In this document: positions 26,375 to 35,353 of the stretch, in pieces
How the letters are laid out: every line of letters begins with the position of its first letter
Position numbering within the stretch: position 1 is the stretch's first letter
Assembly: GCA_964627935.1 (NCBI GenBank)
Contig: CAZVLB010000019.1
Span: 15,278 to 79,277, forward strand
Source: JAABVY01 sp964627935
Lineage (GTDB): Bacteria > Zixibacteria > MSB-5A5 > JAABVY01
Length of the DNA: 64,000 nt
Reading direction: 5' to 3'
The notes under the pieces: model-generated
Told to the model about the DNA's origin: nothing
Database searches by the model: none
Seen by the model: only the letters and a program-made list of their open reading frames with translations
Translations under genes and position numbers: made by a program

Positions 26375-27196
26375 TTAGGACTTTTTAAAGATTTCGAATT
26401 CGGCCAGCTCACGATTGAGTCTCTGGACTTCCTCGCGGGCTTTCTCGGCGAAATCCGGACCATCGGAAGCATAGATCACCGATCTGCTGACATTGATCAG
26501 GGCGATCGATTTGCCGTTATCAGTGCCATATTTGGCCGAGGCTTCCAGGTCACCGCCCTGCGCACCCACGCCGGGTATCAGAAACGGCAGATTGCCGGAG
26601 ATGTCGCGCAACTCCTTGATTTTATCCGGATGAGGCGCACCGACCACAAGACCCAGGTTGTCATTTTTATTCCATTTCTGGACAGTTTCAGCCACAATCT
26701 GATATAAAAGCCGACCGCCGCAGTCCAGAAGCTGGAAATCCTGCGAACTGGGATTGGAGGTCAGCGCCAGGACAAAGGCGAATTTGTCCTTGTATTCAAA
26801 AAACGGCGCTAATGAATCCTCGCCAAGGTAGGGCGAGACAGTGGTACCGTCGGCTCCAAGGTAATCAAAAATCGCCTGGGCGTACATCCTGGAGCTGTTG
26901 CCGATATCGCCCCGTTTGGCATCAACAATTACGGGTACATCTTCAGGTACAGCCTTGATTGTTGCCTTGAGCGTCTCCCATCCCTGACTGCCCAGCGATT
27001 CATAAAATGCCAGGTTGGGTTTATATGCGATGCAGATATCGGAGGTTGCGTTGATTATATGCTGGTTGAATTCCAGTATAGGGTCTTTTTCTGATTTCAA
27101 ATGCTCCGGGATTTTTTCGATATCCGTATCGAGGCCGACACAAATCAATGATTTACGATCCCGAACAAGCTGAGAAATTCTTTCCTTGAATTTCAT
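26375..27196 (-). CDS. pyrF: Orotidine 5'-phosphate decarboxylase (type 2)
   Basis: A 273-residue enzyme making UMP from OMP. It belongs to the longer type-2 class: CVGLDTDIEKIPEHL near the N-terminus, then the catalytic DAKRGDIGNSS and VSPYLGEDSL. ATG 27196 (MKFKERI) lies inside the end of pyrD, a 44-bp overlap, with GGGTGG upstream. The overlapping order pyrK-pyrD-pyrF secures the call. Confidence 0.95.
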   Translation of the reverse strand: MKFKERISQLVRDRKSLICVGLDTDIEKIPEHLKSEKDPILEFNQHIINATSDICIAYKPNLAFYESLGSQGWETLKATIKAVPEDVPVIVDAKRGDIGNSSRMYAQAIFDYLGADGTTVSPYLGEDSLAPFFEYKDKFAFVLALTSNPSSQDFQLLDCGGRLLYQIVAETVQKWNKNDNLGLVVGAPHPDKIKELRDISGNLPFLIPGVGAQGGDLEASAKYGTDNGKSIALINVSRSVIYASDGPDFAEKAREEVQRLNRELAEFEIFKKS

Positions 27197-28118
27197 TTTT
27201 ACCACCCAATTTTCCAATTAGTTCAGATATATCGGATATTCCCACTTGCTTAAGATAATCGGCCAATCCATCGGCCGCTTTTACCGTGCAATCGGGATTA
27301 ACAAAATTAGCCGTTCCAAATTGAACCAGCGATGCGCCCACGATCATGAATTCGGCGACATCCAGGTGATTCATTATTCCGCCGATGCCCACCAGGGGAA
27401 TTTTGACCGCGTTGTGAACCGCCCAGACTTTCGCCAATGCCACCGGTTTGATTGCCGGGCCGGATAAACCGCCGGTAGTATTGGTCAGAACCGGCTGGAA
27501 AGTCCAATGGTTCACTCCCATTCCAACCAATGTATTGATCAAAGACAGGCAGTCCGCACCGGCATCCTCGGCCGCCCTGGCAATTGCCGCGATATTGGTG
27601 ACATTAGGAGAAAGCTTGATCATCAGGGGATAACGCGAAATCTTTTTTAAGGTCGAGGTCAGATTGTGCGCGGCCTTTTCCGACGATGAAAACTCGAGAC
27701 CATCGGCGCCCACATTGGGACAGGAAATATTGATCTCGAGCATATCGATACCCTCGCAGTCGTTGAGACGTTCCACGCTGTAGATATACTCATCTTTGGA
27801 GAATCCGGCCACATTGACCACTATGCGTGTATCAAGCTTTTCCAAAAACGGGATTTTTTCTTCGATAAAGCGATCCACGCCCACATTGGCCAGCCCGATT
27901 GCATTGAGCATGCCGGCCGAGGTCTCATAGGTGCGCGGCGGCGGATGACCCGGACGGGGACTCTTTGTAATAGATTTTGTGACTATTCCGCCCAGTTTGG
28001 AGAGATCGATTATTTCATTGAATTCCTCACCGTATCCGAATGTCCCCGAGGCTGTCAGGATCGGATTACGGAAATTGATTCCACAGATTTCGATTTCGAG
28101 ATTGGGGCCGTCACTCAT
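27153..28118 (-). CDS. pyrD: Dihydroorotate dehydrogenase, class 1B catalytic subunit
   Basis: A 321-residue FMN enzyme oxidising dihydroorotate. Class-1B motifs are present: NPILTASGTFGYGEEF, the catalytic-Cys loop MLEINISCPNV, MIKLSPNV and GIGGIMNHLDV. It partners with PyrK and so uses NAD+ through an FAD/2Fe-2S subunit. The start overlaps the pyrK stop as ATGA. The C-terminus is somewhat extended over the pyrF start. Confidence 0.96.
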   Translation of the reverse strand: MSDGPNLEIEICGINFRNPILTASGTFGYGEEFNEIIDLSKLGGIVTKSITKSPRPGHPPPRTYETSAGMLNAIGLANVGVDRFIEEKIPFLEKLDTRIVVNVAGFSKDEYIYSVERLNDCEGIDMLEINISCPNVGADGLEFSSSEKAAHNLTSTLKKISRYPLMIKLSPNVTNIAAIARAAEDAGADCLSLINTLVGMGVNHWTFQPVLTNTTGGLSGPAIKPVALAKVWAVHNAVKIPLVGIGGIMNHLDVAEFMIVGASLVQFGTANFVNPDCTVKAADGLADYLKQVGISDISELIGKLGGKNEIQGKNFSACSGS

Positions 28119-28909
28119 AATTCAACCATTTCCGCATCAAATACCGGACCTTCCTTGCAGACCCGGTAATAGTCGTTCTCATCCCGTTTCCTGACCGCGC
28201 ACCCCAGGCAGGTCCCCACCCCGCAGGGCATAGCTCCCTCCAGCGAAACCTGGAGCGGGATTCTGAAGCTCAATGCAATCTGCGCCAGACGTTTCATCAT
28301 GGCGGTCGGGCCACAGGTGTAGACACGAATCTTCTCGTGCCTGAGCCGTTTGGCATAGATTTCTTCAAACAATGTTGTCACAAAACCATGATAGCCATGT
28401 GTGCCGTCATCGGTGGAAAACAAAGTCTCGATCCCCAGCTCGAGCACATCCTCGGCCATCGCCAGTTCCCCGATACTTCTCATGCCAAACAGATAGAGGA
28501 TATTTTCTTTGGGGTAGTTTTTTTGCTCGATCAGATATTTGCTGAAGAAATGCAGCGGTGGATAGCCGACACCTCCGGCAACCATGACCGCCTTTTCATC
28601 TTCCTGCGGAACCCGGAAGCTGTTGCCCAATGGCCCCAGAATATCCATAATCTGGCCGACTTCAGTTTCTGCCAGGATTTTTGTCCCTTTGCCGATAAGG
28701 CGGAAAACCATGTCGAAACGGTTATCATAAGCATTGTTTATGCTCATCGGACGCCTGAATATCGGGTCCAGTCCACGTCCTACTCTGGCCTGCACGAAAT
28801 TCCCGGGAAGGGCGCGAGAGGCTATATGCTGCGATTCGCATGTCAGGCGATGAAGATCGGGAAGAATCCTGATATTCTCTACCACCCGGACCTGCGGATT
28901 GAAAATCAT
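28115..28909 (-). CDS. pyrK: Dihydroorotate dehydrogenase electron-transfer subunit
   Basis: A 264-residue ferredoxin-reductase-like protein passing electrons from PyrD to NAD+. It has RPMSINNA-type FAD binding, AGGVGYPPLHFF and GPTAMMKRL nucleotide motifs, and a C-terminal 2Fe-2S cluster region CGVGTCLGC ... RVCKEGP with four Cys. ATG 28909 overlaps the upstream TPR gene as ATGA and has AAGGG upstream, so the longer frame to 28963 is rejected. Confidence 0.95.
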   Translation of the reverse strand: MIFNPQVRVVENIRILPDLHRLTCESQHIASRALPGNFVQARVGRGLDPIFRRPMSINNAYDNRFDMVFRLIGKGTKILAETEVGQIMDILGPLGNSFRVPQEDEKAVMVAGGVGYPPLHFFSKYLIEQKNYPKENILYLFGMRSIGELAMAEDVLELGIETLFSTDDGTHGYHGFVTTLFEEIYAKRLRHEKIRVYTCGPTAMMKRLAQIALSFRIPLQVSLEGAMPCGVGTCLGCAVRKRDENDYYRVCKEGPVFDAEMVEL

Positions 28910-31047
28910 TGTCGGCCCTTGATTTCGGGGGGTAGCTCCACTCTGATCCTGTAAAATTGCCATTGATCTATATACTCCACGGGAATTTCACCCACATCGA
29001 ATTCGGTATATCTTAATGATTCGATAGCTGCTTCGTCAATCTCTTTTACATGAGATGACTGTATTATTCTCCAATCCGATGGTTTACCCAGGAAGTCGAT
29101 CTTGATCATAAAGCCGACATAGCCCTCGAACCTGCTCGAATAGGCCGATGGCGGGTATATGAACTCACCCGTTTTGGTTGGCTCACCGTCAATCACATGC
29201 AAAGTGTCGATCAGGCTGTCGATGTACTGGCTGTTGGCCAGCAGATAGCGAGTGCTGTCCTCCATGAAATCCTCGGATGGATCGAACCTGTCCTCGCCGA
29301 TCAGTGTCGTATCCGCATCAACATTGACATCGTCCTGATCCGGCTGGGGCTGAGGACGCGGCGGTGGTTTCCTGGTGACTTTCAATCCCAGTTTGACCCG
29401 TGCGGAGTCGGCATAAGCCGAGCCATCATATTCATCGATAACATTCTGCCAGGCCAGGATTATGGTGGAATCCGGAATGGATGTGGTATCGGCCGGATCC
29501 CATTCCTCAATCGGGGCGAATTTTTCAATCAGCCAGGCCTTGGCATAAGCGGCTTTGGGGGCGTATTTCGATTCCGGGAAGTCATCCATGATGGATTGAT
29601 ATACTATCATGGCTGAATCAATATTGTTTTCCTCGAAATGGAGCTTTTCAGCATGTTCATAGCGCCTCCCGGCATAATCGATATCCATCGTATCCAGTCT
29701 TACGGCAAGCTGGCCGGCGGCCTCTTCAACGAAATCCGTACTGGGATATTCTCGCAGTACAGTCAGGAATGCCTCACGGGCGCTGTCGGGTATCCGCTTA
29801 TGCTCTTTATAGATAAAACCTTTGGCCAGATAGGCTTTGGCGGCATAGCGGCTTTCCGGGAAGCTGTCAATGACAGCCTGAAACTCGGTCAGGGCGGTGT
29901 CCGGATTGTTTAAATCGAAGAGATACAGCTCAGCCAGGCTATACTGGCTTTCGGCTGCTTTTTCCAGGTCCTCTGCCGATGCCTGCTCACGGAATTGCGA
30001 TAGACGAGCTATATCGGCGCTGCGTTCCACAGCCGTTTCGTAAATCTCCGAACGACGGAAGGCCACCTTGGCTGAATCATACATTGCCCTGGCGGATTCC
30101 AGATTGTCGAATTCCTGAAGGTATATTTCGCCCATGTTGAAATATGCATGCGCCGCGGCGTCGGTTTTTTCGAATTCTTTGGTGATCTTTTCATATTCCT
30201 CGATTGCGCTTTCCAGATCACCCTTGATTGCCTGCGCCTCGGCCAGTTTGAGCCTGATCTGGCCGGCATGACTATAATAGCGCTCATTGGTGGCAAGATT
30301 CTCAAAGATGGTATAGCCGGAATCGATCATACCCAGAGCATAATATGAATCCCCGGCATTGAAAAAGGCCTGGAAATAAAGGCTGTCATCCGGACTGAAA
30401 TTCTGGACTTTCATATAGGCATCTTTGGATTCCTCATACCGTTCCAGAGAATCATAAGTCTGCGCAATCTTGTATTGCACCTGTGCGGCCGATTCCTCGC
30501 CCGCATACTTGTCAAGGTAACTCGAATAATACTTTACGGCCTGTTCAAAATTGCCCTCGCGAAATTCGATTTCACCGATCATGAACTGCGCTTCGGCCTT
30601 CCATTTATCATTGTCAGTGACTGAATCGACCTGTATGAATGCCTGACGGGCGAGGATATATTCTTCCTGCTGGACACGGCATTTGCCCAGATAGAAAAGC
30701 GCCTGCTCATAGAATTCCGATTCCGGGTAGGCGGCCAGAAGCTCGCGGAATTTGCGTTCCGAACGGCCGTAATCGCCCAGGTGATACCAGGATTTTCCAA
30801 TTATATAAAGCGCATCATCGACATACTTGGAATCCGGATGATCGGTCAGCACCACCGAGGCTTTTTCAACAGCGCGCTGATAAAGCGAGGCCGCCCTCCC
30901 GGCTTCATCTTTGCCGCTCTTTTCACGCATATCCTCGGCTTCATTGAAATTCTTCTTGACATGATAGAAGAGATTATAATATACACAGCCCTGGAATAAA
31001 AAGATCAGGGCCACAAGCACGGAAATAACTTTAAGATAGGATCTCAT
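28906..31047 (-). CDS. TPR lipoprotein with C-terminal TonB-like domain
   Basis: A 713-residue protein with a lipoprotein signal (LFQGC), then about twelve TPR or BamD-like repeats (DDALYIIGKSWYHLGDYGRSERKFRELL and similar) across residues 50-500. A Pro/Asp-rich linker (RKPPPRPQPQPDQDD) follows, and then a TonB C-terminal-type fold (YVGFMIKIDFLGKPSDWRIIQSS ... AAIESLRYTEFD). It is probably an envelope assembly or transport scaffold. It overlaps pyrK by 4 bases and the radical-SAM gene by 17, an odd operon for an envelope protein. Start 31047 is chosen for the signal peptide, because no good Shine-Dalgarno distinguishes it from 31062. Confidence 0.88.
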   Translation of the reverse strand: MRSYLKVISVLVALIFLFQGCVYYNLFYHVKKNFNEAEDMREKSGKDEAGRAASLYQRAVEKASVVLTDHPDSKYVDDALYIIGKSWYHLGDYGRSERKFRELLAAYPESEFYEQALFYLGKCRVQQEEYILARQAFIQVDSVTDNDKWKAEAQFMIGEIEFREGNFEQAVKYYSSYLDKYAGEESAAQVQYKIAQTYDSLERYEESKDAYMKVQNFSPDDSLYFQAFFNAGDSYYALGMIDSGYTIFENLATNERYYSHAGQIRLKLAEAQAIKGDLESAIEEYEKITKEFEKTDAAAHAYFNMGEIYLQEFDNLESARAMYDSAKVAFRRSEIYETAVERSADIARLSQFREQASAEDLEKAAESQYSLAELYLFDLNNPDTALTEFQAVIDSFPESRYAAKAYLAKGFIYKEHKRIPDSAREAFLTVLREYPSTDFVEEAAGQLAVRLDTMDIDYAGRRYEHAEKLHFEENNIDSAMIVYQSIMDDFPESKYAPKAAYAKAWLIEKFAPIEEWDPADTTSIPDSTIILAWQNVIDEYDGSAYADSARVKLGLKVTRKPPPRPQPQPDQDDVNVDADTTLIGEDRFDPSEDFMEDSTRYLLANSQYIDSLIDTLHVIDGEPTKTGEFIYPPSAYSSRFEGYVGFMIKIDFLGKPSDWRIIQSSHVKEIDEAAIESLRYTEFDVGEIPVEYIDQWQFYRIRVELPPEIKGRQ

Positions 31048-31924
31048 TTTGAAACCAGCCATTGGTTAGATTATACTTTTCCATTAGCCTTTTGGCAATA
31101 AGATACTCCTTTTTATTCAACCGTCGGGAAATCCGCTCGAATTCACCGGCGCGATAGGCCGGGAAATACTGTGACATAAGCGATATATAGGTTTCTTCGG
31201 AAATTTCCTCGGCAATAAATTTAAATATCTTCTCCGAGCCGGAAAGATTGTTGGGCAGTACCAGGTGACGAATCAGAAGACCCTTGACCGCGATACCGTC
31301 ATCATCCAGTTCCAGCACACCTGCCTGGCGATGCATCTCGGCGATAGCCCTGCGGTTCACTTCCGGGTAATCCGGTGCCGAGGAATAGCATTCCGCCGCC
31401 TCCATCTCGCCGTATCTCATATCCGGCATATACACATCGATCAGGCCCCGCATCGTTTCCAGCACCTCTACCTTTTCATACCCCGATGAATTATAAACGA
31501 TCGGAATTTTAAGGCCTTTTTCTCGTGCAGTGACTATCGCATCTGCGATCTGTGCCCCGTAATGTGTGGGTGTGACGAAATTTATATTATGCGCGCCCAT
31601 CTTTTGCAGGCCCAGCATCTTGTCCACCAGTGTCAACTGACTGACCTCGACCCCATGCTGCATCTGGCTGATCGGATAATTCTGGCAGTAGACGCATTTC
31701 AGGTTACATCCGGTCAGAAATATCGTTCCACTGCCGTTTGTGCCGGAAATGGGCGGTTCCTCGCCGTAATGCAGGTTGGCCGAAGATATCTTGACCCGGT
31801 CGGTCTGGCCACAGATACCGGTTTGCCCCATTGTACGGTCAACATGGCACTCGCGGGGACAGATATCGCAATCCCTGAGACGGTCGAGCAGGATCCTGGT
31901 GTTCTCTTTCAAAGCTGCGTTCAT
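31031..31924 (-). CDS. Radical SAM protein, PflA-like (COG1313 type)
   Basis: A 297-residue protein with an N-terminal Cys cluster (CDICPRECHVDR ... GICGQ) before the radical SAM motif CNLKCVYCQN near residue 75. The fold resembles the pyruvate-formate-lyase-activating enzyme family, and the closest described group is the uncharacterised PflX-like proteins. It is not the AmrS type that accompanies AmrA/AmrB. ATG 31924 is preferred over TTG 31930. It follows the sirtuin gene by 9 nt. Its substrate is unknown. Confidence 0.85.
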   Translation of the reverse strand: MNAALKENTRILLDRLRDCDICPRECHVDRTMGQTGICGQTDRVKISSANLHYGEEPPISGTNGSGTIFLTGCNLKCVYCQNYPISQMQHGVEVSQLTLVDKMLGLQKMGAHNINFVTPTHYGAQIADAIVTAREKGLKIPIVYNSSGYEKVEVLETMRGLIDVYMPDMRYGEMEAAECYSSAPDYPEVNRRAIAEMHRQAGVLELDDDGIAVKGLLIRHLVLPNNLSGSEKIFKFIAEEISEETYISLMSQYFPAYRAGEFERISRRLNKKEYLIAKRLMEKYNLTNGWFQNEILS

Positions 31925-31933
31925 ATTCAAAGG

Positions 31934-32668
31934 TTATACGTCAAGACCCGCCGCTTCGATTAATTTGGGAAGAATTTCTCCTGAGGGCCCCGGCAGAACC
32001 TCATCGGCGTAGGCTGACAGCATGGTCCTCTCGACATTGATTTCCACCAGGTATGCGCCCATGTTTTTGGCCGTCATGGGAAGTCCCGCCGCCGGATAGA
32101 CTATGGCCGAGGTTCCAATAGAGAAAAACAGGTCACATTGCGCGGTTTTCTTTTCGGCCATGCGGTGGATATCCACCGGAAGCATCTCTCCGAACCAGAC
32201 CACATCGGGACGAACTCTACCTCCGCATTCGCAGCGTGGCAGTTCATCGCCCTCTTTAAAATCGACCCGCCCAATCTTGCGTCCGCATTCAAAACACTTG
32301 TTGTTGAGTATATTACCATGCAGCTCGTAGATATTTTGCGATCCCGCCTGGCGATGGAGCCCGTCGACATTCTGCGTTATCAGGCTGAATTCATCAAAAT
32401 AATTCTCCATACGCGCCAGGGCGTGATGACCCGGGTTGGGCTCGATATTGTCAATGATATCACGGCGATGCTGATACCAGGATAAAACCAACTCCGGATT
32501 GGCCATAAATGCATCAACCGTGGCCAGTTCCTCGGCCCGGAATTTCTTCCAGAGACCTTCCTCGCCACGGAATGTCGGCACACCCGATTCGGCTGAAACA
32601 CCGGCTCCCGTCAGCACACAAACCTTCGTCTCCGGCTTTATGAGCTTTAATAAATCCTCTGAAAACAT
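31934..32668 (-). CDS. cobB: NAD-dependent protein deacylase (sirtuin)
   Basis: A 244-residue sirtuin removing acyl groups from lysine using NAD+. GAGVSAESGVPTFRG, the catalytic TQNVDGLHRQAG and ELHGN, the zinc site CFECG ... CECGG and FGEMLP are intact. The start ATG 32668 gives MFSEDLLKL. No Shine-Dalgarno is present and a promoter -10 box lies 9 nt before it, so the message may be leaderless. It is the first gene of the leftward unit that includes the pyr genes. Confidence 0.95.
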   Translation of the reverse strand: MFSEDLLKLIKPETKVCVLTGAGVSAESGVPTFRGEEGLWKKFRAEELATVDAFMANPELVLSWYQHRRDIIDNIEPNPGHHALARMENYFDEFSLITQNVDGLHRQAGSQNIYELHGNILNNKCFECGRKIGRVDFKEGDELPRCECGGRVRPDVVWFGEMLPVDIHRMAEKKTAQCDLFFSIGTSAIVYPAAGLPMTAKNMGAYLVEINVERTMLSAYADEVLPGPSGEILPKLIEAAGLDV

Positions 32669-32677
32669 AACATTGTC

Positions 32678-32706
32678 AATATGGAGCCTGCATGCTTCTA
32701 AGTCAA
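32678..32706 (-). promoter_or_regulatory. cobB promoter, predicted leaderless
   Basis: On the minus strand TTGACT (32701-32706), a 17-bp spacer and CATATT (32678-32683) are followed after 9 nt by the sirtuin ATG, so the leader would be 0-2 nt. Confidence 0.55.
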
Positions 32707-32749
32707 GATCAAAAAGGCGGTACAAGCCCTCTACATTTTTTCTGTTTTA

Positions 32750-32779
32750 TTGGGTTTGAATAGGCCTTTTTTGTATAAT
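32750..32779 (+). promoter_or_regulatory. Promoter of the DUF5683-like gene, predicted leaderless
   Basis: TATAAT (32774-32779) matches the consensus fully and ends 7 nt before the ATG at 32787. TTGGGT (32750-32755) lies 18 bp upstream. No Shine-Dalgarno is present. Confidence 0.6.
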
Positions 32780-32786
32780 ATCTGCG

Positions 32787-33281
32787 ATGCGCTATTTGAT
32801 TTTAACGGTGATTCTGATAGTCACGATTGCCTTTGCCACGGGCCATCTTAATGCCCAGGATAATAGCCCTGCAGAAGGCGGGAACAGCCATTCTCCCACC
32901 GGCGCCCTGTTGCGGTCAATGGCTGTGCCGGGATGGGGCCAGCTTTACAACGGCAAATATGTTAAGGCCGCTATCATCGGAATAGGGGAGAGCCTTCTGA
33001 TTTACCAGACCGCTTATTACTGGCGCCGTTCCGATAAGTACCAGGATTTGTATCTCAATGAGGATGACCCCGAATTGCGTCTCAGCAAATTCCAGCAATT
33101 CGACCGCTACCGTGATCTGCGCAATCAGCATATCTGGTTCCTGGGCATCACGGTCTTTTACTCCATGTTTGATGCCTATGTCGATGCTCACCTGAAGAAT
33201 ATCGATGTCGACCTGTCGCCGGGCTTTGACGACCAGAGCGATGAACTCACCCTGTGGCTTTCCATAACCTACAGATACTGA
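32787..33281 (+). CDS. DUF5683-like exported/membrane protein
   Basis: A 164-residue protein with an N-terminal signal ending around HLNAQ, the family block SMAVPGWGQLYNGKYVKAAIIGIGE (about 45-70) and a second hydrophobic segment HIWFLGITVFYSMFDAYVDAH (about 112-132). This matches the DUF5683 group, which is common in FCB bacteria and has no assigned function. The layout suggests an envelope protein. It is divergent from the sirtuin gene. Confidence 0.82.
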   Translation: MRYLILTVILIVTIAFATGHLNAQDNSPAEGGNSHSPTGALLRSMAVPGWGQLYNGKYVKAAIIGIGESLLIYQTAYYWRRSDKYQDLYLNEDDPELRLSKFQQFDRYRDLRNQHIWFLGITVFYSMFDAYVDAHLKNIDVDLSPGFDDQSDELTLWLSITYRY

Positions 33282-33352
33282 ACAATTTGCATTCTTACTG
33301 GAACTCTCACATTAATGGTTGTTATATAGCATTGGCAGGATAATGTCTGCCT

Positions 33353-33381
33353 TTGACCGTTAAGGAATACATGGATAGTAC
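33353..33381 (+). promoter_or_regulatory. Possible promoter of the trehalose-related operon
   Basis: TTGACC (33353-33358) is followed by a 17-bp spacer and TAGTAC (33376-33381). It lies about 60 nt before the DUF5752 gene. The -10 match is modest. Confidence 0.35.
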
Positions 33382-33441
33382 GATACAAATTATAGAACAC
33401 TAAGATGTTCATGGGATATATTTGCAGGGAATAACTCCAGG

Positions 33442-34116
33442 ATGAATGACAAATCTTTTTTCAATGTTAACGACTGCGCCCTGATTACCCGTATGGCCGG
33501 GGTTGATTCGGCACTGAACATTCGTGAACTCAGGGAACGGGTGGCGGTATCTCCGATCGAATGCCTTTATCATCATTTCTGCGAGACGGTTATCCGGCCC
33601 TCCTTTGATAATCCCGAATTCCGCAATGATTTTTCTGTCTGGTGTGTGCAGAATCTTGGTGAACGCAAGCTGGCCGAGCAACTGGGTATATTGAATCCAT
33701 ATTCCTTCAATAATCTCGAGGAATTTCGGGTCCGTGTGATCGAGATTATCGATGAACGCCTGAGCGAACTGCATTTTATTCCCTCGGCCAACCTGGGAGA
33801 TGATTTCCATTTCATGCGGGCCGTTACCGTGGTATTCGACACCGGCAAACAACTCAGTTCACCGGAGGAACTGGTGCGGCATATTCCCTTTATGAGTGAC
33901 TCCAGCCTGTATTATCATTTTGCAGAGGCACATCGACGCACCCCCAACAGGCTTGATGATTTCTCGGTCTACCTGATGGATTACAATCACCAGTACACCA
34001 GGCTGATTGATGCTTTCTCACGGATAGACTTCTATTTCATGAACTTATATGAGCTTCGCAAGGCGCTGAAAGATGCCATTGTCTCCGAACTGGGAGAGGA
34101 GGCATTAAATGCCTAA
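33442..34116 (+). CDS. DUF5752 family protein
   Basis: A 224-residue cytosolic protein that I place in the DUF5752 family. Two similar halves are visible: VSPIECLYHHFCETVIRP ... NDFSVW and MSDSSLYYHFAEAHRRTPNRLDDFSVYL. Each half has a YHHF/YYHF motif followed by DFSV, suggesting an internal duplication with paired His residues. It overlaps the TreT-like gene by 8 bp with GAGGAGG between them, so it is translated with it. A role in trehalose or sugar-nucleotide metabolism is inferred only from this linkage. Confidence 0.78.
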   Translation: MNDKSFFNVNDCALITRMAGVDSALNIRELRERVAVSPIECLYHHFCETVIRPSFDNPEFRNDFSVWCVQNLGERKLAEQLGILNPYSFNNLEEFRVRVIEIIDERLSELHFIPSANLGDDFHFMRAVTVVFDTGKQLSSPEELVRHIPFMSDSSLYYHFAEAHRRTPNRLDDFSVYLMDYNHQYTRLIDAFSRIDFYFMNLYELRKALKDAIVSELGEEALNA

Positions 34117-35347
34117 CACACTGGCGGATTACGAGAAGATAGTCGGGCATATAAATATCTCGATTCTGAAGCAACTTGCCGGTGCCCTCAATGGTGCCAA
34201 GGTCGTGCATATCAATTCCACCCGTGTGGGCGGCGGCGTGGCCGAAATCCTGGACTGGCTTGTAGGGCTGATGAATGAGCTGGGGCTGGATGCCTCATGG
34301 GAGGTTATTACCGGCAATCCGGATTTCTATTTCACCACCAAATCATTTCATAATGCCCTGCAGGGCAAAACGGTATCACTCACCAAATCGATGATCGAGG
34401 TCTATGAGGAGACCAATCGCGCCACAGCCGAACGGTTGCATGACAAGCTCGAGGATGCTGATTTTGTAATTGTCCACGATCCACAGCCGGCGGCGCTGTT
34501 GCAGCATTTTCCCAATCGTCGCGGAAAATGGATCTGGCGCTGTCATATCGATGTCAGCCGTCCTTACCGCAAGGCCTGGAAATATATCGAATCCAGGGTC
34601 AGTGAATATGATGCCAGCATCTTTTCCATGGCCAGTTTCGCGCGCAGCCTGCCTCATCCGCAGTTTATCATAGCCCCCAGCATCGATCCCTTGTCCGAAA
34701 AAAACTGCGATCTTAGCCAGAATGAAATCAATGAGGTATTTGGTAAACACGGCATAGGCCGTGATCGTCCGGTCCTGACCCAGATATCACGTTTTGACAG
34801 GTTCAAGGATCCGATTGGCGTGATCGATGCTTTCCAGATGCTGCGCCAGACTATCGATGCCGAACTTGTACTGGCCGGGGGAGGAGCATCGGATGATCCT
34901 GAGGGGCAGATGGTCCTCGAGGAAGTACAGGAAGCTGCCAATGGCCATGAGCAGATTCACATTCTCAATCTTCCCGGCAATGCTCATCGCATAATCAATG
35001 CTCTCCAGCGCGGTTCGACAATCGTTATCCAAAAATCACTGCAGGAGGGTTTCGGCCTGACAGTAACCGAGGCGCTCTGGAAGCAAAAACCGGTGATCGG
35101 CGGCAATGTGGGCGGGATTCGCCTGCAGATTCACAATCATCATACCGGTTTCCTGGTGGACACACCGGAGGGTGCGGCACTGCGCATGAGCTACCTGCTG
35201 CGTCATCCCGACAGAATCGAATATATGGGAGAGACCGGCAAAGAATTCGTTCGCGAGAACTTTCTGCTTACTCGCCATGTTAGAGAATATCTAACACTTA
35301 TGCTCGGCCTGAAACGGGGCCTGGCTAATTATCTCGTGACTGAATAA
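34109..35347 (+). CDS. GT4 glycosyltransferase, trehalose synthase (TreT-like)
   Basis: A 412-residue retaining GT-B glycosyltransferase. The N-terminal NSTRVGGGVAEILDWLVGLM and WRCHIDVSRPYRKAW are typical of TreT-type enzymes, which join NDP-glucose and glucose to trehalose. The donor-binding EGFGLTVTEALWKQKPVIGGNVGG lies near residue 315. It overlaps the DUF5752 gene and precedes otsB by 6 nt, so it sits in a trehalose operon. Reaction direction and donor nucleotide are not readable from sequence. Confidence 0.87.
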   Translation: MPNTLADYEKIVGHINISILKQLAGALNGAKVVHINSTRVGGGVAEILDWLVGLMNELGLDASWEVITGNPDFYFTTKSFHNALQGKTVSLTKSMIEVYEETNRATAERLHDKLEDADFVIVHDPQPAALLQHFPNRRGKWIWRCHIDVSRPYRKAWKYIESRVSEYDASIFSMASFARSLPHPQFIIAPSIDPLSEKNCDLSQNEINEVFGKHGIGRDRPVLTQISRFDRFKDPIGVIDAFQMLRQTIDAELVLAGGGASDDPEGQMVLEEVQEAANGHEQIHILNLPGNAHRIINALQRGSTIVIQKSLQEGFGLTVTEALWKQKPVIGGNVGGIRLQIHNHHTGFLVDTPEGAALRMSYLLRHPDRIEYMGETGKEFVRENFLLTRHVREYLTLMLGLKRGLANYLVTE

Positions 35348-35353
35348 ACTGTA

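Noticed and set aside
31031..31924. Radical SAM gene as the AmrS partner of AmrA/AmrB
   Set aside because: Its N-terminal Cys cluster and CNLKCVYCQN fit the PflX-like group, not AmrS, and it is 28 kb away from the amr genes.
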